Source of the DNA: Acidobacteriota bacterium
GTDB lineage: Bacteria > Acidobacteriota > Terriglobia > Terriglobales > Acidobacteriaceae
Assembly (NCBI GenBank): GCA_021780415.1
Contig: JAJXYW010000219.1
Location: 1 to 31,906 of the forward strand
Reading direction: 5' to 3'
DNA length: 31,906 nt
The notes beneath the pieces are model-generated. The model worked only from the letters and a program-made list of their open reading frames with translations. It was not told the DNA's origin and did not search any database. Position 1 is the first letter of the stretch. Each line of letters opens with the position of its first letter. Shown here one piece after another: positions 7,974 to 16,457 of the stretch. The translations under genes and the position numbers were made by a program.

Positions 7974-9241
7974 GCGTGGATCCGCAACGGCGCATACGCT
8001 TCAACCCGGCGCTGGACCAAGGCCTTGACGAGCGCCGCCTGGTGGTTGATGAAGGCCAGGTAGGTGGTCGCCTCGTCGCGATCCGGGGGGGTAAAGATGG
8101 TCAGGAGTCGGCGCTCGAACGCCCGCAGGAACGTGCGGCGACCGTCGACGCTGAGCAGGCAGGGGTACTGCCCGTCCTCGGAGGGGGCAAAGTCGTCGGG
8201 GGTCAACTCGCGGCGCCCGATCATCGCGATGACGTGCGCTTCGGCGAGGTGCCGCAACTCCTCCTGCAGGTCGCTGGCGAGGGCGTGATACGCGCCGCGC
8301 TCCTCGTGGAAGAGACCGATGCGCGGGTTGAGGCCGGCGGCGAGCAAGGCGGTGGACACGTGGTGGTACACGACGGTGTAGGCCAGGGAGAGCGCCGCGT
8401 TGATCGGGTCCTCGGCCGGGTGCTTGCGGCGGCCGGGGAACCGCCAGTCGGGCGACAGGCTCGCCTTGAGCGCGCCGAAGAAGAGCGCCGCGCCTTTCCC
8501 TTCCAGCCCACGCAAACTAGCCACGCTGCTCTGCTGCAGGCAGCTCTGCTCGAGCGCGCGCAGCGCGTCACCCAGCGAGCCGCAATCTTGCAGCTTGAAG
8601 CGGACGGCAATGGTGGCCGCGTTGTGGAGCTTGGCGGCGACGACGGCCCGGACGAACGCAAGGCAGGCGCCGGCATCGGCTTTGAGTTCGGCCTGCGCCT
8701 GCCATAGCGGCCAGTCCGGGGCGTGGGGCGCGAAGACGCTGTAGAGGGCGCCGCTGCGCCGGCAGAAGTAGGACGGGACGCCGAGGCGTGAAAGCCCGAG
8801 CAACACCGGGACGGTGGCGCGCACCCGTCCGAGGAACACGACGTGCGAGAGGGTGCGGATGGGCACCTCCTCGTGGCCGCGCGTCGGGCTCGAGATGAAT
8901 AGCTTCTCCTGGCGCAGTTCGATCTCCGCGGCCGGGTCGACGATGTAGAGCGCCCGGCGCAGCGGCGCCGCCAGCGTGAGGGGCGCCAGAGGGCGCGCCT
9001 GCTCCGGCCGGGAGCGCTTGGCTGCGGTCGCGGCCAGCGCGTCACGAACGTCATCGAGCGGTACGACCGCGAGCCAGGAGGCCTGGGGGATCGCCTCCGC
9101 CTGGAGCGGCAGCACGCTGCCGTGGTCCTTGGGGTGGTCCAGCACGAGGGAACGACAGAACAGGTAGCCCAAGTAGGAGAAGCCCTGGTCAAAGGAGCGG
9201 ACCACGGTCTTGTCGACGTTCAGGGTGAGCCCGAGGCGCAC
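7970..9241 (-). CDS. cas1: Cas1 integrase part of a broken Cas6-RT-Cas1 fusion
   Basis: The open frame encodes 423 residues. Residues 1-30 (RLGLTLNVDKTVVRSFDQGFSYLGYLFC) are not Cas1 but the end of a group II intron-like reverse transcriptase, its conserved KT and FLGY-type motifs. Cas1 proper starts near residue 45 and has its catalytic residues: E247 in LRGLEG, H312 in GLFHEERG and D324 in SDLQEE, plus the DPINAALSLAY helix. Cas1 integrates new spacers at the leader-proximal repeat. The GTG at 9239-9241 has no visible ribosome binding site and follows the disrupting insertion, so this is the 3' piece of a once longer gene. It may still be made by internal or coupled initiation. The stop overlaps cas2 by 4 bp. 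Confidence 0.9.
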   Translation of the reverse strand: MRLGLTLNVDKTVVRSFDQGFSYLGYLFCRSLVLDHPKDHGSVLPLQAEAIPQASWLAVVPLDDVRDALAATAAKRSRPEQARPLAPLTLAAPLRRALYIVDPAAEIELRQEKLFISSPTRGHEEVPIRTLSHVVFLGRVRATVPVLLGLSRLGVPSYFCRRSGALYSVFAPHAPDWPLWQAQAELKADAGACLAFVRAVVAAKLHNAATIAVRFKLQDCGSLGDALRALEQSCLQQSSVASLRGLEGKGAALFFGALKASLSPDWRFPGRRKHPAEDPINAALSLAYTVVYHHVSTALLAAGLNPRIGLFHEERGAYHALASDLQEELRHLAEAHVIAMIGRRELTPDDFAPSEDGQYPCLLSVDGRRTFLRAFERRLLTIFTPPDRDEATTYLAFINHQAALVKALVQRRVEAYAPLRIHA

Positions 9242-9454
9242 GAGCGCGCTTGACTTGAGGGGGTCACTACACTTGACTTGAGGGGGTCACTACACTCCTG
9301 ACCTCGTCCTGCGCGGCGCGCACGGCGTCGAGGTCACGACAGAGCACGACGACATCGTCGGCGTAGCGGACGACCCGAAAGCCTTGCTGCAAGAGATCCT
9401 CGTCGAGCTCGTCCAGGTAGAGGTTGGCGAGAAGCGGCGAGATTGCGGCGCCTA
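9242..9454 (-). pseudogene. Reverse transcriptase catalytic fragment (middle of Cas6-RT-Cas1)
   Basis: Translating the minus strand from 9452 in the frame GGC-GCC-GCA gives GAAISPLLANLYLDELDEDL followed by QQGFRVVRYADDVVVLCRD. These are the RT motif after GLPQG and the catalytic YADD box (9354-9365). The frame is offset by one from the upstream Cas6-containing ORF, which ends at TAG 9452-9454. It runs into a stop inside a 46-bp insertion at 9249-9294 before reaching Cas1. Without the insertion it reads DEVRSALVRLGLTLN, continuous with the cas1 ORF. The fragment has no start of its own. RT-Cas1 fusions are known in type III systems, where RT permits spacer capture from RNA. Here that activity is probably lost. 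Confidence 0.88.
9249..9294. repeat. 46-bp insertion: two tandem 23-bp units inside the RT frame
   Basis: Two perfect 23-bp copies, 9249-9271 and 9272-9294, reading on the minus strand TGTAGTGACCCC followed by CTCAAGTCAAG. Each carries TAG and TGA triplets. Forty-six is not a multiple of three, and deletion of the two units rejoins AGG-AG and CGCGCTC into an RT-Cas1 frame that fits the family exactly. The sharp TGT start and tandem nature suggest a transposon-end remnant or slippage duplication. I cannot assign it to a named element. Confidence 0.85.
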
Positions 9455-10870
9455 CAGCAGGTCGTATTGGCGATGAAATAGGGTACTCATGAACTCAACC
9501 CGCGCATGCGCCCAATCTCGCAGCAGCCCGATCAAGGCCTCTCCCGGGTAAAGTGGCTCCAGTGTCTTGGTCAACTTCGCCCAATCAACGTCAGAGAACG
9601 ATTCCTCCCAGCCGGTTTCTGACTTGAAGCGTTCGCGACTCCTCGAGCAGATGCGGCTGTCGCCCCCGCCCGCCCTACCTGAGCGCTTCCCACCGAACCG
9701 GGGCGTACGGTCTTCGAATAGCTTCTCCATCGCAGTTGACAGTAATCCATGCGTAGCACATTGCGCGATGCGGTCACGTACAGTCGGCACGGCCAGCAAT
9801 CGCCCCCTCCCGTTGCTTTCCGGCAACACAAAGCCGCGCAAGGGACTGGCCTTGTAGCGATCAGCAGAAAGATCGCCAGCAAGTGTGGCGAGGACTTTCC
9901 CTCGCGCGCCCAAGAGTCCCGCCGGCGCAACCCCGTCCACTCCGGCCAGATCGGATTGGCCGACCACGTGGTCCAGCGCCTTACCCAGCACTTTGGGACT
10001 TGCAAGAGATTCAAGCAACCTCTTACCAGGTCGGAACGGATCGTTCTTGCCGTTGCCGCTATCAATTTGGTATCGACCAAAGCCAAACGCGGTATCTCCC
10101 CCGAGATGGATATGACTACCGAGAACGAGCCACGGCAGCCATTCCTCGGTAACGCCGGTGAGCGCAATGTAACCGAGCAGGCCGCCAAGGGCGCAGCTGT
10201 CGTCGCGTTTGTCATGGTCGAACCCACCTCTGGGGACCCTAAGCCACGTCACCTCGCGTTCAGTCACGTCCAAATCGGTCGGCAGTGAAGGGCGTTGGGT
10301 ATCGCGCTCGGTGGTGGAGGCACTTCGGCCGTACGACAGCCAGAAGATACGGCCCCAAAGACCCCTAAGGAGGCGCAACGCCGGCAATTGCCTTTCGTTG
10401 ACGAACGTCCCACCGGGTTTACGCAGCGCCTTCCGACGTTCGATCCGAAGTGGCGAGACGAAGCGCAGCGTGATTCTGCTCGCCCCGCCAACCAGCGCGG
10501 CCAACTCGGCGTCGAGGTCGGGCGGCGGCAGCGCGATGATCGCCTCGACCTCGAAGTTGCCCTGCAGCGCCGGGAGCGACTGCGAGCGATCTGGCCCCGT
10601 GCGGCCAAGACGGGCGAGGCCCGGTTGAAGTGCGGCGCCGAGCCGGCGCGCCTCGCCGATCAGGGTAAGGCCGAAGTTGTACGGCTCCCCCGCCTCGAAC
10701 CGCACTCGCCCGGACTCGCAGGCGAACGGCACCGCCCCCTCCGGCAGCCGATGCTCGCCGAACGCCGCGCAGAGCAACCCGTTGATCGCCCCGCCGTGGT
10801 TGAAGTGGAACCCCGCCGGCCGCGTCATGCGCAGCGTCACGAGATAGCGGTCAAACGGAGGGAAAATCAT
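9452..10870 (-). CDS. cas6: Cas6 plus N-terminal reverse transcriptase region (5' piece of Cas6-RT-Cas1)
   Basis: The open frame encodes 472 residues. Residues 1-275 are a Cas6 pre-crRNA endoribonuclease: two ferredoxin-like RAMP folds, a histidine-rich start (GFHFNHGGAINGLL) and the glycine-rich loop GGDTAFGFGRYQI at 257-269. Residues 340-472 are the start of a reverse transcriptase: GRGRLLAVPTVRDRIAQ at 354-370, then DVDWAKLTKTLEPLYP and LLRDWAHARVEF. The ORF ends in DLL-stop exactly where RTs have GLPQG, by point changes and a 1-bp loss. RT motif A (a clear xDxxxFFD with its catalytic Asp) is not recognisable before DVDW. Cas6 should still be functional, releasing crRNAs with an ATTGCGAC 5' tag. 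The gene follows the RNase gene by 70 bp. Confidence 0.88.
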   Translation of the reverse strand: MIFPPFDRYLVTLRMTRPAGFHFNHGGAINGLLCAAFGEHRLPEGAVPFACESGRVRFEAGEPYNFGLTLIGEARRLGAALQPGLARLGRTGPDRSQSLPALQGNFEVEAIIALPPPDLDAELAALVGGASRITLRFVSPLRIERRKALRKPGGTFVNERQLPALRLLRGLWGRIFWLSYGRSASTTERDTQRPSLPTDLDVTEREVTWLRVPRGGFDHDKRDDSCALGGLLGYIALTGVTEEWLPWLVLGSHIHLGGDTAFGFGRYQIDSGNGKNDPFRPGKRLLESLASPKVLGKALDHVVGQSDLAGVDGVAPAGLLGARGKVLATLAGDLSADRYKASPLRGFVLPESNGRGRLLAVPTVRDRIAQCATHGLLSTAMEKLFEDRTPRFGGKRSGRAGGGDSRICSRSRERFKSETGWEESFSDVDWAKLTKTLEPLYPGEALIGLLRDWAHARVEFMSTLFHRQYDLL

Positions 10871-10940
10871 GGTTTGGCGGGCTGGACGTCACCCAGGGGG
10901 CCCGTTCCCCCGGTTGGGACCGGGCTCAGGTCGGGGTGTG

Positions 10941-11432
10941 TCATGCCCGGCTGCCTTCTTGATCGCTCAACCACTGCCATGCCGCCCGACACCAGCGCGC
11001 GTCGGCCAGGGCATCGTGCTCGTTGGGCCACGGCAGGGGCAGGCTCGCGACGCCGAGCACGTCCTGCCACTGTCGCAGCTCCCGCGTGTAGTACGGCCAG
11101 CCATCAGGCCAGGCGGCAAAGCCGCCCAGGAGCTGCACGAGCAGCACGTGATCATAGGCTGAACAGTAACCCCACAGCTCCGGCGAACCCGGGGCGAGAA
11201 AGCTCCGCAGTTCAGTAGCGATGACGCCCGGCGGCTTCCACACCGGGTCCGAGCCCGCGGGAAGGCGCGGGACAACGTGCTTGCGCACCCACTCGTCGCC
11301 CTGCTCGGGGTCGAAATCGCGGTTGCATGCAAAGTACTCCCGCCCGTCCTCGGCGACGATTCCGATGGTGATCAGAAGCAGGGGCGACGGGTATGCCCTC
11401 TGCACGAACTCCGTGTCGTAGAAGAACCTCAT
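10941..11432 (-). CDS. DEDDh 3'-5' exoribonuclease, RNase AS-like
   Basis: Encodes 163 residues. The start MRFFYDTEFV at 11432 overlaps the upstream RAMP stop by 4 bp (ATGA), so I prefer it to the longer frame, which only extends into that gene. Catalytic residues of the DEDDh exonuclease superfamily are visible: D6 and E8 (DTE), D94 (AYDH) and H139/D144 (HDALADAR). The order and spacing, with LITIGIVAEDGREYFACN and DPVW near residue 62, match the small RNase AS family, metal-dependent 3'-5' exonucleases that prefer adenylate-rich RNA. Its place between the effector and adaptation genes suggests prespacer or crRNA trimming, or hydrolysis of oligoadenylate-type signals (inference). Confidence 0.85.
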   Translation of the reverse strand: MRFFYDTEFVQRAYPSPLLLITIGIVAEDGREYFACNRDFDPEQGDEWVRKHVVPRLPAGSDPVWKPPGVIATELRSFLAPGSPELWGYCSAYDHVLLVQLLGGFAAWPDGWPYYTRELRQWQDVLGVASLPLPWPNEHDALADARWCRAAWQWLSDQEGSRA

Positions 11433-14400
11433 CGGCGCCCGTGCCCCCCTGGCGGCTTGCTGATGCGGTGCAGGGTTGGGAGCGACTTCGCGTTCCTGTC
11501 GAGCGGCTTGAGGTGCTGGTGACCTGAGGGCGGCGACTGCCTCTCGTTCTCGACCGACCATTCGTACAACCTCTCGTCGCCGTCCTGCCCTTCGATCTTG
11601 GGGTAGTGAACGGGAGCCGTCGAGTTCGCTGGATTGCCAACCAACTCGATAGCTCGCCGAATGTCCGGATCCAACACGTTCAGGAAGCCCCGCTGGAGTG
11701 TAGTCATGCTGCTGCCAGCCGCGGCGAACCGCCCATCGTCTCCGATCGGTAGCGCCGCGACCTCAGTTGCGTATCTCGCCGCGACGTCCTTGGGTCCGAT
11801 CTTGAGGTCACCAAGAACAGTCGCATTCTCGTACCTGGGGGAACACACCGGCCAGCTTTCGTATCGTGTCTGGCGAGCGACCGGCAGGAGCGCGAACGGG
11901 TCCAAGCGCACCGTCCCCAGGCCGAGCGGCTTCCCGAGGCCGAGTTTGTGGCGGAACTCCTTGGTGGGTCGGAGGGCGAACAGCAACAGGCCGAGCTCGA
12001 GCTCGCTCAGGTTGTCGAAGTCCACGTGAAAGAGGAAGCAGAGGTCCTTCCGCAATGGGCGTACCCAGAGGTGCTGCTTCAGACGGTCTGGCGGGACCGA
12101 GTCCGGCCTCGCAACGCACCAGCACGCGTTGCCCTCCGTCGCCAAATTCCGGTGGAGATAGACTTTCCTTCCGAGCGGGATGTGCGTCTCTCTATTTGCG
12201 TCGAGACCTTTCTTCGAAATGTATTCAGGACCAAAGTACAGGGCCGGAGATGGCGGTCGCGGTGAACTGAGGATCTGGAGCAGCGCCTCGTTGTCGCCCT
12301 CCAATAGGAACGGAGATTCCTGGTGCGCAGCGAGGCGTGCAAAGCCGAAGCGGACACGTCCGGCCAAGGCCTTGACACCAAGGTCCTCGTGTGCCTCGCC
12401 CTCCCACGTTTCCTCAGCGACTTCCTCGACAAACCCGAAAAGCTGCTCCGCGATCGAGACCGTCAAGCGCTGCCGACTGAACGGGAGCAGCTCAGGAGAG
12501 ATCTTGCTGAAGTGGCCGTGAACGCTGCCTTTCGGTCGCCGTTGCCTGTCGATGCTCAATGAGAGTCTCGTGTTCTTAAGAACCCGGAGGGCCGAGTTGC
12601 TGGCCGCCTCGGCAAGCGAGGCTACAAGCCCCTTGAGAGTCGAGGCCGGGATCGCGGGTTGCCCCTCGATTTCAAAGGGCTGGACATGCTTTGCGGTGCC
12701 GTCGTCACCAGTTTGCGAGGCACCTACGACGATGGGACCCAGCGTCGTGAGGGCGCAGAGAACCCTGCCTGAATGGGTCGACGCAACGTAGCGATCGTGC
12801 GTGACGTGCCCGATCGACGGGCGGATCCCGTTGCCGAACTGAGCAGCGTCAACGTCGCCGTGGCGGCCGTTCGTTCCCTTCGCGGGAATGAAGTGATACG
12901 GGTTCAGAAACTCCGTACCCGTCGGGCCCTTCGCCGGCGACACTGCGACCGTCGGTGAGGGGGTAGGTTCAGCCGTCGTCGCCGCCGGCCTGGCGAGCGG
13001 AGCGGTCTCCCTTGCGCGCTCGAACCGCGGAATCGCAGTTCGCAACAGGCCCGCACAAGGTTCAGGGTCGAGGCCCCCCCACGGGCCGCTATCTCTCGGC
13101 TGACCGACCCACTTCTTCAGTTCTTCCCAGTGGGACCCACTGTCAAGTTGTGCCGGGGCGGTAGCCCCGATGATGCAAGCGGTGCACGCCCCGTAGCCCT
13201 TGGCGGCGCCGAAGCCGAAGGTGATGTCGCCCTCGATGAGATCGCGCAGGGTGAGGGCGATGAGGCCGAGCGCCCACGGCTCGGAGCGGTCAAGCTCGAG
13301 CGTGATACTGCCCTCGAGGACGGGGTTCCAGAACGGCTCTGCATCGAACTTCTTCCCGCCGCTGACGCCCCCGGTGAAGCGGTCGATCGCGACGAAGTCC
13401 TGGCGCTTCGGTTGGCCCCTGTGGCCTTCGACAGCGGTGAAATCGGAGATCTGAAGTGTAGAAGCCCATCCTGCGGCGCCGAAAAGGCGGCAGGTGGGGC
13501 AGAGCTTCGTCTCTTCTTCGCCCTTTGCGTGGATTGCTTTGCAGGCGTCGGGTCCCTGTGGGTCGCAGGCGTGGGCGCCCAGGGTTCGCAGGATGCGCTC
13601 TGCCTGGCTGCGGAACGCACCGCGGAAGGAGTCGGCGGGAAGCAGCAGGTCCCCCGCCGCATCGAGGAGGGCACGGTGGTCCGATACCGTGTCGTCCCCC
13701 GTGTTCGCCTGCCCGCGCGTGGGGTCATGAACCATGAAGGCGGGGTCAAAGGTCAGACGCAAGCGGATCACGAGGCGGTTGGGCGGGCAGATGGTGGGGA
13801 GCATCTCGTTGGCTCTACGTTGTAGCGCTCTCCTCTCGTCCTCCTGCAGAGAGGGCAAACCGTCGTAGCCGCCGCCGGTGACGTGCCACCCCTGCTTGCC
13901 GACTGGCAACGACCGCTTGGCGAACCATTCCTTCAAGTCTGCGGGAACGAGCCTGGAGATTTTGATCTGACTCGAGTCGAGGGAGAAGGCGCCGCGCAGA
14001 TTTTGCTCTCCTGCGCCGAGGCGGACGGGGAAGGTTGGATGGCCAAAGCCCTGGAGGGCGAAGAGGAGGAAAGCCGCCTCGTCGTCGGCGAGGTTTTGCG
14101 CCGTGACGACCAGCTTGAAGGTCACGCCCGGGGGCACGAACTCCTCGTGGTAGAGCTTTTCGTCCCGCACAGTTTTCGTGGTCCGCGCGATGGCCGTGTG
14201 GGCGGAGGTAATCGTCAGGCGCCCGGCATCCCAGTGGAGCGGAGGTTTGTTGTTGGGATAGGGGGACTGCAACTCGGCACCCACCTTGCTCAGCTTCACC
14301 GTGCCGCCCGGGTTCTTGACCGCAAAGGCGTCGCAGAACTCGGCCTTGCCCCCCACGAAGCCCTGACTGCGCGCGTCTTCGCTTCCGAAGACCTCTTCCA

Positions 14401-14635
14401 CCAGACGCCCATCCACGCCAGGCGCGTGGCGCAGCCACGATCGCAGGGCGCCCTTGATCGCTTTGCCGGGGAGGTAAGCGTGGCCCTCGTGGTCGGTGAC
14501 GACAGCGTTGGCTTCAAACTTGGTAATGGTCCCATCCGATTCGCGCCGCTCTTTCGTGACCGTCCCACCACTGCCAATATGAAGGAGGGCGCTCGTCGTG
14601 ATCTCGGCCTCGAAGCTCCAGCGGTTCTCAAACAT
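11429..14635 (-). CDS. Triple-RAMP (Cas7-like) fusion subunit of a type III effector
   Basis: Encodes 1068 residues with three RAMP modules. Module 1 (1-280) opens TTSALLHIGSGG and has YLPGKAIKGALRSWL at 54-68. Module 2 (288-490) has LLPADSFRGAFRSQAERILR at 331-350, a four-cysteine zinc site (C357, C365, C379, C382), DFVAIDRFTGG at 413-423 and the glycine loop FGFGAAKGYG at 473-482. D319, in SDHRAL before the LLPADSFRG motif, is positioned like the catalytic Asp of Cas7/Csm3. Module 3 (570-1068) starts FLNPYHFIPAKG, has IPASTLKGLVASLAEAAS at 662-679, and resembles the TIGR03986-type RAMPs. Modules are joined by a Pro/Ala/Thr linker at 540-570. Module 1 lacks an obvious catalytic Asp. The protein probably forms part of the crRNA-binding backbone. 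Its start lies 8 bp inside the upstream RAMP gene. Confidence 0.9.
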   Translation of the reverse strand: MFENRWSFEAEITTSALLHIGSGGTVTKERRESDGTITKFEANAVVTDHEGHAYLPGKAIKGALRSWLRHAPGVDGRLVEEVFGSEDARSQGFVGGKAEFCDAFAVKNPGGTVKLSKVGAELQSPYPNNKPPLHWDAGRLTITSAHTAIARTTKTVRDEKLYHEEFVPPGVTFKLVVTAQNLADDEAAFLLFALQGFGHPTFPVRLGAGEQNLRGAFSLDSSQIKISRLVPADLKEWFAKRSLPVGKQGWHVTGGGYDGLPSLQEDERRALQRRANEMLPTICPPNRLVIRLRLTFDPAFMVHDPTRGQANTGDDTVSDHRALLDAAGDLLLPADSFRGAFRSQAERILRTLGAHACDPQGPDACKAIHAKGEEETKLCPTCRLFGAAGWASTLQISDFTAVEGHRGQPKRQDFVAIDRFTGGVSGGKKFDAEPFWNPVLEGSITLELDRSEPWALGLIALTLRDLIEGDITFGFGAAKGYGACTACIIGATAPAQLDSGSHWEELKKWVGQPRDSGPWGGLDPEPCAGLLRTAIPRFERARETAPLARPAATTAEPTPSPTVAVSPAKGPTGTEFLNPYHFIPAKGTNGRHGDVDAAQFGNGIRPSIGHVTHDRYVASTHSGRVLCALTTLGPIVVGASQTGDDGTAKHVQPFEIEGQPAIPASTLKGLVASLAEAASNSALRVLKNTRLSLSIDRQRRPKGSVHGHFSKISPELLPFSRQRLTVSIAEQLFGFVEEVAEETWEGEAHEDLGVKALAGRVRFGFARLAAHQESPFLLEGDNEALLQILSSPRPPSPALYFGPEYISKKGLDANRETHIPLGRKVYLHRNLATEGNACWCVARPDSVPPDRLKQHLWVRPLRKDLCFLFHVDFDNLSELELGLLLFALRPTKEFRHKLGLGKPLGLGTVRLDPFALLPVARQTRYESWPVCSPRYENATVLGDLKIGPKDVAARYATEVAALPIGDDGRFAAAGSSMTTLQRGFLNVLDPDIRRAIELVGNPANSTAPVHYPKIEGQDGDERLYEWSVENERQSPPSGHQHLKPLDRNAKSLPTLHRISKPPGGHGRR

Positions 14636-16457
14636 CGGCGGACTCCCTTCGCGGCTCGACGCTCCAGTCCCAGTGAGGGCTGAGGTTCACGGCAATCTCG
14701 CCGTAGCCGTTTTCGGGGAGGAAGGGGTTCTCGCGCCAGCCATCGCCGTAACGATCCTTGACCCATGTGGGCAGCGGCAGGCCGTAGTTGCGCCAAACCT
14801 TGACCCTTTCCGTCGCTTGTGCCTCGCGGCCAGCGATCGGCTTCAGTACAAACACACTCCCGGCTTCGGTGAGGAAGAACGGGTTGTAAGACCCTCTTGC
14901 CTTAAACCGCTGCCCGAGGTAGCCCCCCTTCAGCGACTGCCGGGCGAAGAACTGGACCAGGTCAAGTGCAGCTGATCCCGACGCTTCGCTCGAAAGACCG
15001 GCCCAAACCCCCTTGTAGAGATCGAACAGCGATGCGGCGGGGTCGGCAGCGTCTTGCGGATCGCACAGCAGTGCTGGGGTTTGCAGCGTGAGGACGAAGA
15101 GGCCGTCCCTCGCCGCGACCTCCGCCGCATAGCCTGTCTTCACGGCCACCTCCCCGGTCCGGGCCTTGGTCTTGCCAAGCCCGTGGAGGCCGAGCGCCAG
15201 CAGCGTCTTCAGACAGCCCCATACCTGAGGCCGACTGCTCGCGCTGACCCTCGAGAGGTCCAGCGATCCGCGCCAGGTGACTTCTTCTCTTGGCGCAATG
15301 GACTCGTAGGCGAAGAGTTGTTCATCCTTGGCGCGGCGTTTCTCCGGGTCGTGCTCGTGCCGAACGCGCAGGTCGCGTTGGAGCTTGGGCCACCCGAAAG
15401 CGGTCATGACGGCCGAACTGTCTTTCCAGTCGATGCGAAAGGCAGGAGCCGACAGCGTGCCGTCCGAATCATTCTGGAGCGGAGGTTCGTCTTCGAGAGC
15501 CACGTCGCGGGCCTCGCCCTCGCCAAACTTGACGAGGGACAGGGGCGGGAGGTTTGGTCGGCTGTTGGACGATGGGAAGGCGTGGGTGAAACGGATCTCG
15601 TGGAAATGGTTTCCCAGGGCGTCCCACGGTTGAGGGAGACTTCCGTCGACCGTGGAGCCGTCGCATCCCAACATCTCCATCAGCATGGAGCCTAGTGTGC
15701 CCTTCAGCGCCCCTCCCGGGATGATCTCGGAACCTTCGAAGAGGTACTGGGTGAGGCGCTTCTGGGCGATGCAGAACGGCTCCAGAAGTTGGAAGCCGAA
15801 GTCCATGACCTCAGCGGGGGGCGGTATCGCCTCTGGGTGCTCGGGGATGTCCACGACGCGGGAACCGCTCTTGTCCAAGCCGGCACCGAGGAATTGGCCG
15901 AATCCCACGGTCCGGTCGGCGCCGAGGCTCGTCAGCCAGGAGAAGAGAACCGCGAGATCCGCCATCAAAGAATCGATCTCGGTGTCGTCCTGTGCGAAGA
16001 ACCAGCAGACGCCTGCGAACTCGGCGCGGCCGCCTGCTTCGAAGGGTTTCTCCATGACCTGGATGGCGCCCTCTTGGCCGGCCTTTCGCAGTGGGTCCAT
16101 CTTGATACCGGTGGATGTCTTCTTCGCTCTTGCTGGCGGCGCCGACTCGACAGGCTGCGCGGCCCGGACGTGGACGAAGTCGGTGAAGTGGAGGCGACCG
16201 CGGTCGGGGTCCCACACGCCTTCGCCGGCTTGGGTGCCGAAACGACTCTCGATGCGGCCCGCAAATGAGATCCCAGCCCCGCAAAGTTCAGTCCACGCTT
16301 CCCTGAGTTTCCCCTTGACCAGGGAAAACGGGATGTACAGCTCGTCCCTGTGATTGCGGGCGAAGGGGGAATCGATACCCGGATCCCCGGCCGTCGAGGC
16401 TCCTGTAAGGATGGGCCCCTGTACGTTCAGAATGATCTTGATCTCGGCAAGTTTCAT
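14628..16457 (-). CDS. Double-RAMP (Cas7/Csm3-like) fusion subunit
   Basis: Encodes 609 residues. The start MKLAEIKIILNVQGP at 16457 overlaps the Cas10 stop by 4 bp. Module 1 (1-220) carries STAGDPGIDSPFARNHRDEL and then YIPFSLVKGKLREAW, the Csm3 arrangement. D29 in PGIDSPF matches the catalytic Asp that cuts target RNA at 6-nt intervals in Csm3/Cmr4. It ends in a glycine loop GADRTVGFGQFLGAG. Module 2 (about 240-609) has EIIPGGALKGTLGSMLMEML and a C-terminal FKARGSYNPFFLTEAGSVFVLKP but no visible Asp of that type, so it may be structural or Cas5-like, holding the 5' handle. With the downstream triple fusion this gives five RAMP modules on two chains. Confidence 0.9.
   Translation of the reverse strand: MKLAEIKIILNVQGPILTGASTAGDPGIDSPFARNHRDELYIPFSLVKGKLREAWTELCGAGISFAGRIESRFGTQAGEGVWDPDRGRLHFTDFVHVRAAQPVESAPPARAKKTSTGIKMDPLRKAGQEGAIQVMEKPFEAGGRAEFAGVCWFFAQDDTEIDSLMADLAVLFSWLTSLGADRTVGFGQFLGAGLDKSGSRVVDIPEHPEAIPPPAEVMDFGFQLLEPFCIAQKRLTQYLFEGSEIIPGGALKGTLGSMLMEMLGCDGSTVDGSLPQPWDALGNHFHEIRFTHAFPSSNSRPNLPPLSLVKFGEGEARDVALEDEPPLQNDSDGTLSAPAFRIDWKDSSAVMTAFGWPKLQRDLRVRHEHDPEKRRAKDEQLFAYESIAPREEVTWRGSLDLSRVSASSRPQVWGCLKTLLALGLHGLGKTKARTGEVAVKTGYAAEVAARDGLFVLTLQTPALLCDPQDAADPAASLFDLYKGVWAGLSSEASGSAALDLVQFFARQSLKGGYLGQRFKARGSYNPFFLTEAGSVFVLKPIAGREAQATERVKVWRNYGLPLPTWVKDRYGDGWRENPFLPENGYGEIAVNLSPHWDWSVEPRRESADV

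Noticed and set aside
11429..16457. Type III-E single-chain Cas7-11 (gRAMP)
   Set aside because: The RAMP modules are split over two proteins and a Cas10 is present, which III-E lacks.
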